Below are positions 45,043 through 53,577 of a stretch of DNA of 64,000 nucleotides, piece by piece (within the stretch, counting starts at the first letter, position 1; each line of letters starts with the position of its first letter). The position numbers were made by a program, and so were the translations under genes. The notes beneath the pieces were generated by a model. That model ran no database searches, was not told where the DNA came from, and saw nothing but the letters and a program-made list of their open reading frames with translations. This DNA comes from BJGV01 sp965205785 (GTDB lineage Bacteria > Pseudomonadota > Gammaproteobacteria > Burkholderiales > Nitrosomonadaceae). Location: positions 1,550,001 to 1,614,000 of the forward strand of contig OZ242188.1 of assembly GCA_965205785.1 (NCBI GenBank), given 5' to 3'.

Positions 45043-45384
45043 CTGAAGAAAAGACCTGTATCCTGGATCAAGGCCGCACAAAAGGATTTTATTAAATTTC
45101 CACAAGATACATGCAAAACAATTCTTACTGCGCTGACTATTGCAGCAGAGGGCGGAAAAGCAGATATAGCCAAGCCCTTCAAGTTGGCAAGGATAAGTGC
45201 CATGGAAATTGCACTTCCTTACAAAAGTGATGCTTATCGTGTCATATATGTTTTAAATCTGAATGAGGATATTTGGGTAATTCACGCGTTTAAAAAGAAA
45301 TCGCCGAAAGGAATTAAAACCGCTCAAAAAGATGTTGATCTTATCAGGTATCGCATTAAAAAATTACAGGAACAACTAAGATGA
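45043..45384 (+). CDS. RelE/HigB-like toxin (DUF891 family)
   Basis: The frame runs without stop from 45028 to 45384 and reads KKRPVSWIKAAQKDFIKFPQ, then ALTIAAEGGKADIAKPFKLA, then MEIALPYKSDAYRVIYVLNL and EDIWVIHAFKKKSPKGIKTA. This is the DUF891 phage-derived toxin pattern. No ATG or GTG occurs near the expected N-terminus; the best candidate is CTG 45043, only about 10 bases after the predicted -10, so translation may start on a leaderless message. It overlaps the antitoxin gene by 4 bases. Confidence 0.75.
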   Translation: MKKRPVSWIKAAQKDFIKFPQDTCKTILTALTIAAEGGKADIAKPFKLARISAMEIALPYKSDAYRVIYVLNLNEDIWVIHAFKKKSPKGIKTAQKDVDLIRYRIKKLQEQLR

Positions 45385-45698
45385 GTAATGAAATTGAAAT
45401 TGTAAAAGGTAGTTTCAATGTATTCAGGGACTGTGGATATGTTGATGCTGAACTGCTTCAGTTTAAAGCAGAGCTTGCCGCTGAAATCATACGTGTACTG
45501 GATAAAAAAGGGCTATCAGTACGTAAAGCAGAAAAAGAAACAGGTTTTGCCTATACCGATTTTTCACGGATACGCAATGCTGATTTGGGTAGATTTACTG
45601 CCGACAAAATGATTAAAATTCTGGGTCGTTTAAATCGAAAAGTAGAACTAAAGAAATTTACAGCACTCCGTCAAAGCCTTCATACTGCACCAGTCTAA
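45381..45698 (+). CDS. XRE-family antitoxin
   Basis: 105 residues beginning MSNEIEIVKGSFNVFRDCGY and containing KAELAAEIIRVLDKKGLSVR, then KAEKETGFAYTDFSRIRNAD, then LGRFTADKMIKILGRL, the HTH_37 type of XRE antitoxin paired with DUF891 toxins. It is coupled to the toxin by a 4-base overlap and is intact. Confidence 0.85.
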   Translation: MSNEIEIVKGSFNVFRDCGYVDAELLQFKAELAAEIIRVLDKKGLSVRKAEKETGFAYTDFSRIRNADLGRFTADKMIKILGRLNRKVELKKFTALRQSLHTAPV

Positions 45699-45783
45699 CT
45701 GGTTGGTCGAAATTTCGACCGCACCTAAAAAGCTGACTTTTTTTGAAGTATGTCTCTAAATTAGATGAGGTCAATGATTGGGG

Positions 45784-45840
45784 TTAGTTACTGATGTACT
45801 ACCATACCACAGCCGGAGAGCTGGCGAAGAAGTTGGAGTA
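45784..45840 (+). repeat. 57-bp imperfect direct repeat, right copy
   Basis: Partner of 44854-44910, 930 bases away. Ends in YYHTTAGELAKKLE and a stop when translated. Confidence 0.65.
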
Positions 45841-45875
45841 AAAGTAGGGTAAGATTATAGCTAGTGAAGTATGAT

Positions 45876-46094
45876 ATGAATAAGACTGTTTTTATTGTAT
45901 TGTTGGTATTTCTTATTTCAGGATGCGCCACAACTGAGTAGAGACATCCTGTACGTAATCCTGCAAGTGCGTATGTAGGTGAAATTTTTTGCAGAAGAGA
46001 TATCAAACAATACGCCAGAGAATCAGGCCACCAATACAATACCTACGTCATTGAGGATAAGACGAATATCTGTATGACTGAAAAATTTACCTGA
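45876..46094 (+). pseudogene. Small lipoprotein with an in-frame TAG
   Basis: From ATG 45876 it reads MNKTVFIVLLVFLISGCATT, a lipoprotein signal with the lipobox ISGC. A TAG at 45939 interrupts, and the same frame continues VRNPASAYVGEIFCRRDIKQ and YARESGHQYNTYVIEDKTNI to TGA at 46092. The open continuation and good start suggest a recent nonsense mutation. Its stop overlaps the hsdS start. Confidence 0.6.
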
Positions 46095-46399
46095 TGAACA
46101 AAATTGATGAATTGATTGCCAGGCATTGCCCGGATGGGGTGGAGGTTAGGAAGTTAGGGGATACAGTTCGCACAATTACTACTGGTAAGCTTAACGCAAA
46201 TTCGATGGTAGAAAATGGCATATATCCATTTTTTACCTGCAATGCCAATCCATTTCAAATAGACACTTATGCATTTGACACAGCTATTATTGTCTCTGGT
46301 AATGGTAGTCAAGTTGGACACATTAACTACTACAAAGGTAAATTTAACGCTTATCAAAGAACCTATGTTGTTAGCGATTGCGATGAAAATAATAGATAG
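46094..46399 (+). pseudogene. hsdS: Type I specificity subunit, N-terminal fragment
   Basis: MNKIDELIARHCPDGVEVRK, then LGDTVRTITTGKLNANSMVE and PFFTCNANPFQIDTYAFDTA, the opening of an HsdS first target-recognition domain. The frame ends at 46399 after SDCDENNR with nothing recognisable of the second domain. It belonged to the operon of the hsdM at 42064. Confidence 0.8.
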
Positions 46400-46585
46400 C
46401 TGTTTTGCTGTTAACGCCAATTAAAGAAGCCGTGCAGCGAGCCGTCGTGCCTGCCACAAAATGCTCAACCAATCGAGCCTGCTTCGCTTGGCTTATGCTG
46501 CTCTGCCTCATCCTTACCCCTATAACACAAATTAGGCATTATCTGGGACAGCCCCTAATTTTAAACAGACTGGCGAACAGAAATA
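46400..46585. other. Unassigned spacer between hsdS and hsdR fragments
   Basis: About 185 bases with stops in the relevant frames. A short stretch reads CHKMLNQSSLLRLAYAALPH in one frame, but I cannot assign it. It is probably debris inserted during the rearrangement. Confidence 0.3.
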
Positions 46586-46693
46586 ATGATTGAGCAGACA
46601 AAACCTATTGCGGAATCAAACCACTTTATCATACTTGATAAATACACCAGGGAATGGAACGCGGCAGAAAGCTACCAAAGCGAGGGTGAATGA
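46586..46693 (+). pseudogene. hsdR: Type I restriction R subunit, N-terminal fragment
   Basis: 35 codons reading MIEQTKPIAESNHFIILDKY, then TREWNAAESYQSEGE, and TGA. This is the conserved HsdR N-terminus that normally continues LERELIxDLxxQGYE. It shows that a complete hsdMSR operon once existed here. It differs from the hsdR at 31005, which starts quite differently. The following 46694-46975 carries protein-like but unassigned frames (for example KKDLERKFVMRLDRTDKPTM). Confidence 0.7.
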
Positions 46694-47008
46694 GGCTCGA
46701 AATGCAATAAAACAACGGATTGATGCAGAACAAGTAGAGTTGAGTGCGATGGAAAATGCAATTTCCTCCATTGCGGTACTTTACACCATAAAAAGGTAAT
46801 CCCCATAAGTAAACACTTTAATGATAAAATTATAAACCGCTCTGTCAAAGCCTTACTGAATGCAGGTAAGCTAGCAGAACATAAGAGAACTGTGCCAACG
46901 AAAAAAGACTTAGAACGTAAATTTGTGATGCGACTTGACAGAACTGATAAGCCGACTATGAAGGAAATTAAATAACCAGCTTGTCAAGTTAAATACATAA
47001 TTCCCTAT

Positions 47009-47033
47009 AAAAAAGAGCCGCATATAGCGACTC
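47009..47033 (-). terminator. Rho-independent terminator of the tracrRNA
   Basis: On the minus strand GAGTCGC, a 5-base loop and GCGGCTC form a 7-bp stem (one G-U pair), followed by six T residues (47014 down to 47009). Confidence 0.8.
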
Positions 47034-47094
47034 CTGCATTTGGTGCATCTTTCAGCTTGTTAGCGTCCAGAGCACAAATCCCAATCTCCTAGTG
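47009..47094 (-). ncRNA. tracrRNA of the type II-C CRISPR-Cas system
   Basis: About 86 nt on the minus strand. Its 5' part (47093-47063) is an anti-repeat: AGATTGGGATTTGT pairs perfectly with the central ACAAATCCCAATCT of the crRNA repeat, and GCTCTGGAC pairs with most of its 5' part. A short stem (TGCA, loop, TGCA) and the terminator hairpin at 47015-47033 follow. Promoter elements lie at the right distance upstream. It is divergent to cas9, about 80 bases from its start codon. Confidence 0.88.
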
Positions 47095-47100
47095 AGATCC

Positions 47101-47129
47101 ATCTTAAGGCGGAAATGTTATATAGTCAA
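47101..47129 (-). promoter_or_regulatory. tracrRNA promoter
   Basis: Minus strand: TTGACT (47129-47124), 17 bases, TAAGAT (47106-47101). Predicted transcription start is about 47094, one or two bases before the anti-repeat. Confidence 0.7.
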
Positions 47130-47172
47130 GACAATAATATTAAAATCGTAGGCTCATACAGAGGAGAAAGTA

Positions 47173-50100
47173 ATGCTACATAAAATGCGCTATCGCTTAG
47201 GGATTGATTTAGGTTCAACCTCACTCGGCTGGGCGATGATACGACTCAATGCAAACGACCAACCCTGCGCCGTGATTAAGGCTGGAGTACGTATTTTCTC
47301 AAATGGACGCAATCCTAAAAATGGATCTTCTCTTTCTGTAACCCGCCGTGAAGCACGTGCTGCGCGTCGTCGTCGTGACCGATTTCTTAAACGTAAAGCG
47401 CGCATGATACGCACGCTTATTGAGTACGGCTTTTTTCCTGCTGAGGAAACTCAGCGCAAAGCACTGGAAACCATGGACCCGTTTACTATCCGTGCTAAAG
47501 GGCTGGATAAAGCACTCGCCCCTGCCGAATTTGGCCGCGCATTGTTTCATATCAATCAACGTCGCGGCTTTAAAAGTAATCGAAAGACAGATACAAAAGA
47601 TAATGATGCTGGTGCGCTAAAAACCGCTATCAACAAATTGCGCGAAAAGCTTGATATGGAAAACTGCCGCACCGTGGGTGAGTGGCTCAACAAACGCAAT
47701 GTGGCGGGGCAAACAGTCCGTGCCCGCTATCGCAAAAAAAAAATCATTAATAGAGGACGGTAAAACAAAAATTGATAAGAGCTACGACTTGTATATTGAT
47801 CGTGCCATGATAGAGCATGAGTTTGACGTGCTGTGGGCCAAACAGGCTGAATTGAATTCAGCACAATTCACCGAAACCGCACGCGCCGACCTGAAAAACG
47901 TTTTACTGTATCAACGACAACTGAAGCCAGTCACTCCGGGTCGATGCACTCTTTTGCCTGATGAGGAACGCGCGCCTTTAGCTTTACCCAGCACTCAGCG
48001 TTTTCGCTTGTATCAAGAGATAAACAATTTACGCATCTTACGTGAAGGTTTAAAGGAAGAGCCGCTGACATTGAAACAGCGCGATGATCTCATTGTTGCG
48101 TTAGAAGGGAATAGCAAACGTAGTTTTATACAAATAAAAAAATTACTTAATGTGGTTGGTGCAGTCCAATTCAACTTTGAAGATGACAAACGACGAGAAC
48201 TCAAAGGCAATGTTACTAGTGCTGTCTTGAGTAAAGAAAAACACTTTGGTTCAGCATGGTTTGAGTTTGATGAAATGAAACAAGACGCCATTGTTCTGCA
48301 ATTAGTTAAGGAGGAAAATGAAGCTAAGATTGTTCGCTGGCTGCAAGATGAAACAGGTATTGATGAGAAACGAGCCGGAGTCATAGCTAATGTTGGTCTG
48401 CCAAAAGGGTATGGGTCTATATGCATGTTGGCACTAACACGCATTCTGCCAGAACTACGCCGTGATGTAGTGACCTATGACAAGGCAGTACAAGCCGCAG
48501 GTTTTGATCACCACAGCCATCTCAGTCCATCGTCCACAGGAGAAATTCTGCCTGATCTGCCTTATTACGGTCAGCCTTTGCAGCGTCACGTAGGTTTTGG
48601 TAGCAACGATCCGGAAGACATTGATGAGAAACGTTATGGCCGAATTGCTAATCCTACCGTACATATCGGGCTAAACCAAGTACGTCTTGTCGTGAATACG
48701 TTGCTCAAACGTTACGGTCATCCCATTGAGGTAATTGTTGAAGTGGCACGCGATCTTAAGCAAAACAAAGAGCAGCGCAAAGAAGAAAATAAACGGCAGG
48801 CAAAAAATCAAGAACGTAATGCTCAGCTTCGTACCTGCATTGCAGGTATTCTGAAGATAAGTGAAGAACGAGTTAGTCACAATGACCTTAAGAAAATGAT
48901 TCTTTGGGAAGAGCTCAGTTTTGACCCTTCCGATCGTCGCTGCCCATATTCTGGTGTACAAATCAGCAGAAGCATGCTGTTAAGTGACGAAGTAGAAATT
49001 GAACATATTTTGCCATTTTCACAAACACTTGACGATAGTCTCAATAATAAAACGGTAGCGCTTCGCGAAGCCAACCAAATTAAGGGAAATCGCACGCCTT
49101 GGGACGCGTTCGGCGCGCAAAGTATTGCAGGTTATGACTACACTGACATTCTTGTCAGAGCCAAACAGATGCCCAAAGCAAAACGCTACCGCTTTGGTGA
49201 AGACGGCTACCAATACTGGCTGAAAAATGATGCTGATTTTTTACCTCGCGCACTTAACGACACACGCTACTTGAGCAAGGTGGCACGCGAGTACATGAGC
49301 CTAATTTGTCCAAACACCCGTGTCATTCCCGGACGTATGACCGCTATGCTACGTGCAAAATTTGGCCTTAACAAAGTACTCGGCTTGAACGGTAAAAAGA
49401 ACCGTAACGACCATCGCCACCATGCGGTGGATGCGTGTGTAATTGCCGTGACAGACCAGAGTTTACTGCAACGTTTTGCTAAAGCCAGTGCGAGCGCCCG
49501 CAAGAAGCAACTTAATCGCCTTGTGGAAAATATGCCACTGCCATGGAAAACCTATCGAGACCATGTACAACGTGCCATTAAATCTGTTTGGGTTAGTCAC
49601 AAACCTGATCACAGTCATGAAGGTGCAATGCATAACGACACTGCTTATGGTTTGCGAGATGATGACGAAGTCAGCTCTCACAAAATGGTGGAAGGGAAAC
49701 GTAAACACTTTAAGGAAAAGCTCACGGTTATTAAATTAATAAATCTTAAAACTACAAGTCGGCATGGAGTACTACCTAACGGAGAACCAAAGCCATATAA
49801 GGGTTACAAAGGTGATAGCAACTACTGCATTGAGATCGTGCGCAATAAGAATGACAAGTGGGAAGGGGAGGTTATTTCCACATTTGATGCTTACCAACAT
49901 GTCCGCAAACATGGCGTGGCACGACTGCGTCATCCGATATTGAGTATAAGCGGGAATCCTTTGGTAATGCGCTTGATGATTGGTGACGTAATTCGTTTTA
50001 ATGACAATGGAAAACCTCGCACTATGCGGGTAGCAACATTAAATAATCGAGGATCAGTATTCATGGCTGACATAAACGAAGCAAATGTCGATGAAAGAAA

Positions 50101-50224
50101 TCGAAACAAAAAGGAAGATTTTTCCTATGTCTCCAGGTCAGCGAGTACTTTTCAATCAGCCCGGACACGCCGCATAACAATCTCCCCCATTGGCGAACTT
50201 CGCGACCCTGGTTTTAAGGAGTAA
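47173..50224 (+). pseudogene. cas9: Cas9 (type II-C), interrupted by a one-base insertion in a ten-A run
   Basis: RNA-guided DNA endonuclease. The first frame (47173-47763) gives RuvC-I (RYRLGIDLGSTSLGWAM) and the Arg-rich bridge helix (RREARAARRRRDRF). After ten A residues at 47733-47742 it continues in the next frame with KKKSLIEDGKTKIDKSYD. The second part holds RuvC-II (PIEVIVEVARDL), the HNH centre (VEIEHILPFSQTLDDSLNNK) and RuvC-III (HHAVDACVIAV), and runs to 50224. With nine A residues the protein would be 1,016 residues, normal for II-C. All catalytic residues are intact, so the break is recent, an error, or bypassed by slippage. A ribosome site GAGGAGAAAG precedes ATG 47173; cas1 follows after 3 nt. 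Confidence 0.93.
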
Positions 50225-50227
50225 AAA

Positions 50228-51148
50228 GTGATCGGCCGCATCATCGAAGTCGCAGATGACCGTAGACACTTATTCCTTTCGCGCGGTTTTCTAGTGGTGC
50301 AAGACACAGTAGGCGAACACAAAGAGTTGGGGCGGGTACCGCTGGATAATGTGGCCGCCGTTATCGCCAATGCGCACGGATTGAGTTATACCAACAACCT
50401 ATTGGTGGCGCTAGCTGAACGTTGTGCCCCCTTTGTGCTATGTGCCGCTAATCACAACGCAGTAGGTATGATATTGACGACAGATGGTAACTATCAGCAG
50501 GCAAAACGTTTTGATGCACAGCTTGCTGCCAGGCAACCGATGACAAAACGCCTATGGGCAGAAATCGTCAAATCTAAACTTAAGCAACAAGCTGCCTCAC
50601 TTGAGGCTACCGGCGCACCAGTTGTACCATTATCAGCATTAGTCAGTAAAGTGCGCTCAGGTGACCCGGATAACATTGAAGCTCAAGGGGCGCGACGGTA
50701 TTGGAGATTGTTATTTGGTGATGACTTCCGACGTGATCAACAAGCTGATAGCCTCAATGCCATGCTCAACTATGGTTACACTGTATTACGAGCGGCCACC
50801 GCACGTGCAGTAGTCGCTGCAGGACTTCACCCTACAATAGGATTGCATCACAGTAACGAAGGTAATGCCATGCGACTAGTAGACGACTTGATGGAACCCT
50901 TCCGTCCCATAATAGACTTAAAAGTATGGCAACTACATAAACAAGGTGAAGACCAGGTTACGCCAGAGAGCAAGCATGCGTTAGTAATGACATTATACGA
51001 CGACATGCAAACTAGCGAGGGTGTCACTCCTATGATGGTCTGCACTCAAAGACTGGCTACTTCATTAGTGCAAATTTTTATAGGCGAAAAAAATAAACTC
51101 GACCTACCCTTGCCAGGATTACCGCTTAATATGGCTACAGTTACATAG
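50228..51148 (+). CDS. cas1: Cas1 integrase (type II)
   Basis: A 306-residue metal-dependent integrase that inserts new spacers. GTG start at 50228 with GGAG upstream, 3 nt after cas9. Recognisable elements are GRVPLDNVAAVIANAHGLSY near residue 38, ARRYWRLLFGDDF near 155, NAMLNYGYTVLRAATARAVV near 178, and GLHHSNEGNAMRLVDDLMEP, then FRPIID, near 205-230, which carry the His and Asp metal ligands. Intact. Confidence 0.93.
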   Translation: MIGRIIEVADDRRHLFLSRGFLVVQDTVGEHKELGRVPLDNVAAVIANAHGLSYTNNLLVALAERCAPFVLCAANHNAVGMILTTDGNYQQAKRFDAQLAARQPMTKRLWAEIVKSKLKQQAASLEATGAPVVPLSALVSKVRSGDPDNIEAQGARRYWRLLFGDDFRRDQQADSLNAMLNYGYTVLRAATARAVVAAGLHPTIGLHHSNEGNAMRLVDDLMEPFRPIIDLKVWQLHKQGEDQVTPESKHALVMTLYDDMQTSEGVTPMMVCTQRLATSLVQIFIGEKNKLDLPLPGLPLNMATVT

Positions 51149-51163
51149 TACAACTAATCTACC

Positions 51164-51490
51164 ATGCTTTCTGGATACCGATTCATGTGGATTATGGTAA
51201 TGTTTGATTTACCAGTTGTCGAAAAAATTGAGCGTAAGGCTGCTACCGATTTCCGTAATGCCTTGCTTGATATGGGTTTTGAGATGTCCCAGTTCTCAGT
51301 TTATATGCGTTTTTGTAGTAGCCCGGGTAAGGTAGACTCTTTCTGCGCACAAGTAGAAAGAAATTTACCTACTGGAGGTAAAGTCAACATCCTACAGTTC
51401 ACTGATAAGCAGTATGAACGCATCATTACTTTTCGTGGAAGAGCTAAGCAACCACGCAATAAATCACCAGACCAATACAGTCTTTTTTGA
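51164..51490 (+). CDS. cas2: Cas2 (type II)
   Basis: A 108-residue ferredoxin-fold protein beginning MLSGYRFMWIMVMFDLPVVE, with the conserved Asp in MFDLP. FRNALLDMGFEMSQFSVYMR and LPTGGKVNILQFTDKQYERI follow. It is the structural partner of Cas1 in spacer integration. It ends 71 bases before the array; no csn2 or cas4 is present, as expected for subtype II-C. Confidence 0.92.
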   Translation: MLSGYRFMWIMVMFDLPVVEKIERKAATDFRNALLDMGFEMSQFSVYMRFCSSPGKVDSFCAQVERNLPTGGKVNILQFTDKQYERIITFRGRAKQPRNKSPDQYSLF

Positions 51491-51520
51491 TGAAACCTTT
51501 AATTTTTCCTGTTGGGATAG

Positions 51521-51554
51521 ACATTAACTGCCTTAATCATCAGGCAGTTAATGT
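51521..51554. terminator. Perfect 12-bp hairpin between cas2 and the array
   Basis: Arms ACATTAACTGCC and GGCAGTTAATGT with a 10-base loop, 30 bases after the cas2 stop and 7 bases before the first repeat. It could end the cas message or stop array transcription coming from the right; no U-run follows on either strand, so it may not be a classical terminator. Confidence 0.55.
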
Positions 51555-51561
51555 TCATCAA

Positions 51562-53577
51562 AGTATAGCAGATTGGGATTTGTACTCTGACCGGAACCTG
51601 CAAGGCTGCTCTGATAAATAACTCGTTAGTATAGCAGATTGGGATTTGTACTCTGACCGGAACACATATATTTATTAGATGGACGTCAGGTCAAGTATAG
51701 CAGATTGGGATTTGTACTCTGACCGGAACCCATTTCAGTATTTCTATTAATTCCAGATCAGTATAGCAGATTGGGATTTGTACTCTGACCGGAACGAATT
51801 TCTCAATATATACCAATTACTGAAGAGTATAGCAGATTGGGATTTGTACTCTGACCGGAACTGTTAATCCCGCTTGAGTGAATGGTGTGTTAGTATAGCA
51901 GATTGGGATTTGTACTCTGACCGGAACAGCTCATACTCTACGCTCAATCCCGTGATCAGTATAGCAGATTGGGATTTGTACTCTGACCGGAACTTGGGCA
52001 ATGCCCTGCCGTACCTCGTGCATAGTATAGCAGATTGGGATTTGTACTCTGACCGGAACTTGATGCGGACGATGATAACGATTTAATTCAGTATAGCAGA
52101 TTGGGATTTGTACTCTGACCGGAACTTGGGTAATGCCCTGCCGTACCTCGTGCATAGTATAGCAGATTGGGATTTGTACTCTGACCGGAACCAACACTCT
52201 TGAATTACTTCTCCTTTTTTAAGTATAGCAGATTGGGATTTGTACTCTGACCGGAACCTATATTCTTATCTGCGAACAAAAGCAGAAAGTATAGCAGATT
52301 GGGATTTGTACTCTGACCGGAACAATCTGCACGGAGCTAATCTGCGCGGTGCTAGTATAGCAGATTGGGATTTGTACTCTGACCGGAACACATCTCCGGA
52401 TGATTCGTTGTGCCTGATAAGTATAGCAGATTGGGATTTGTACTCTGACCGGAACCAACATTCTTGAATTACTTCTCCTTTTTTAAGTATAGCAGATTGG
52501 GATTTGTACTCTGACCGGAACCCCTCCAACGTGTCGACATCAGGACGTACCAGTATAGCAGATTGGGATTTGTACTCTGACCGGAACTCATCCTTCTACA
52601 TACTTGAATCAGGGAAGAGTATAGCAGATTGGGATTTGTACTCTGACCGGAACTACAACGTTAATCACTAAATCAAAAGCCATAGTATAGCAGATTGGGA
52701 TTTGTACTCTGACCGGAACCGGTACCTGATTGCAGCGGATTAATCAGAAAGTATAGCAGATTGGGATTTGTACTCTGACCGGAACATGAGATGAAGTTTC
52801 ATTGTCGTAAGTCACAGTATAGCAGATTGGGATTTGTACTCTGACCGGAACACCCACCTTATCATCAATCATTCAACAGTTAGTATAGCAGATTGGGATT
52901 TGTACTCTGACCGGAACTCAGAAAATGGAATTAGAAAATATTATGATAGTATAGCAGATTGGGATTTGTACTCTGACCGGAACTTGGGCAATGCCCTGCC
53001 GTACCTCGTGCATAGTATAGCAGATTGGGATTTGTACTCTGACCGGAACTTGATGCGGACGATGATAACGATTTAATTCAGTATAGCAGATTGGGATTTG
53101 TACTCTGACCGGAACCCATTTCAGTATTTCTATTAATTCCAGATCAGTATAGCAGATTGGGATTTGTACTCTGACCGGAACGAATTTCTCAATATATACC
53201 AATTACTGAAGAGTATAGCAGATTGGGATTTGTACTCTGACCGGAACTGTTAATCCCGCTTGAGTGAATGGTGTGTTAGTATAGCAGATTGGGATTTGTA
53301 CTCTGACCGGAACAGCTCATACTCTACGCTCAATCCCGTGATCAGTATAGCAGATTGGGATTTGTACTCTGACCGGAACTTGGGCAATGCCCTGCCGTAC
53401 CTCGTGCATAGTATAGCAGATTGGGATTTGTACTCTGACCGGAACTTGATGCGGACGATGATAACGATTTAATTCAGTATAGCAGATTGGGATTTGTACT
53501 CTGACCGGAACTTGGGTAATGCCCTGCCGTACCTCGTGCATAGTATAGCAGATTGGGATTTGTACTCTGACCGGAAC
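51562..53577 (-). CRISPR. Type II-C CRISPR array, 31 repeats and 30 spacers
   Basis: 31 copies of a 36-bp repeat at an exact 66-bp period with 30-bp spacers. The first is 51562-51597 and the last 53542-53577; none appears degenerate. On the minus strand the repeat starts GTTCCGGTCAGAG, matches the tracrRNA anti-repeat, and ends TGCTATACT, an extended -10 promoter element. This fixes crRNA transcription on the minus strand, towards cas2. Spacers 3-9 (51730-52155) are repeated in order as 24-30 (53116-53541), and 22-23 repeat 7-8. Spacers 7 and 9, and 10 and 14, differ by one base. The right end abuts a phage gene fragment. Confidence 0.97.

Noticed and set aside
48013..48444. 143-residue minus-strand frame inside cas9
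   Set aside because: Antisense shadow of the cas9 coding frame.
51874..53472. Multiple repetitive open frames across the II-C array on both strands
   Set aside because: They are translations of CRISPR repeats (SIADWDLYSDRN and similar); the 66-bp period is divisible by three, which creates the frames.
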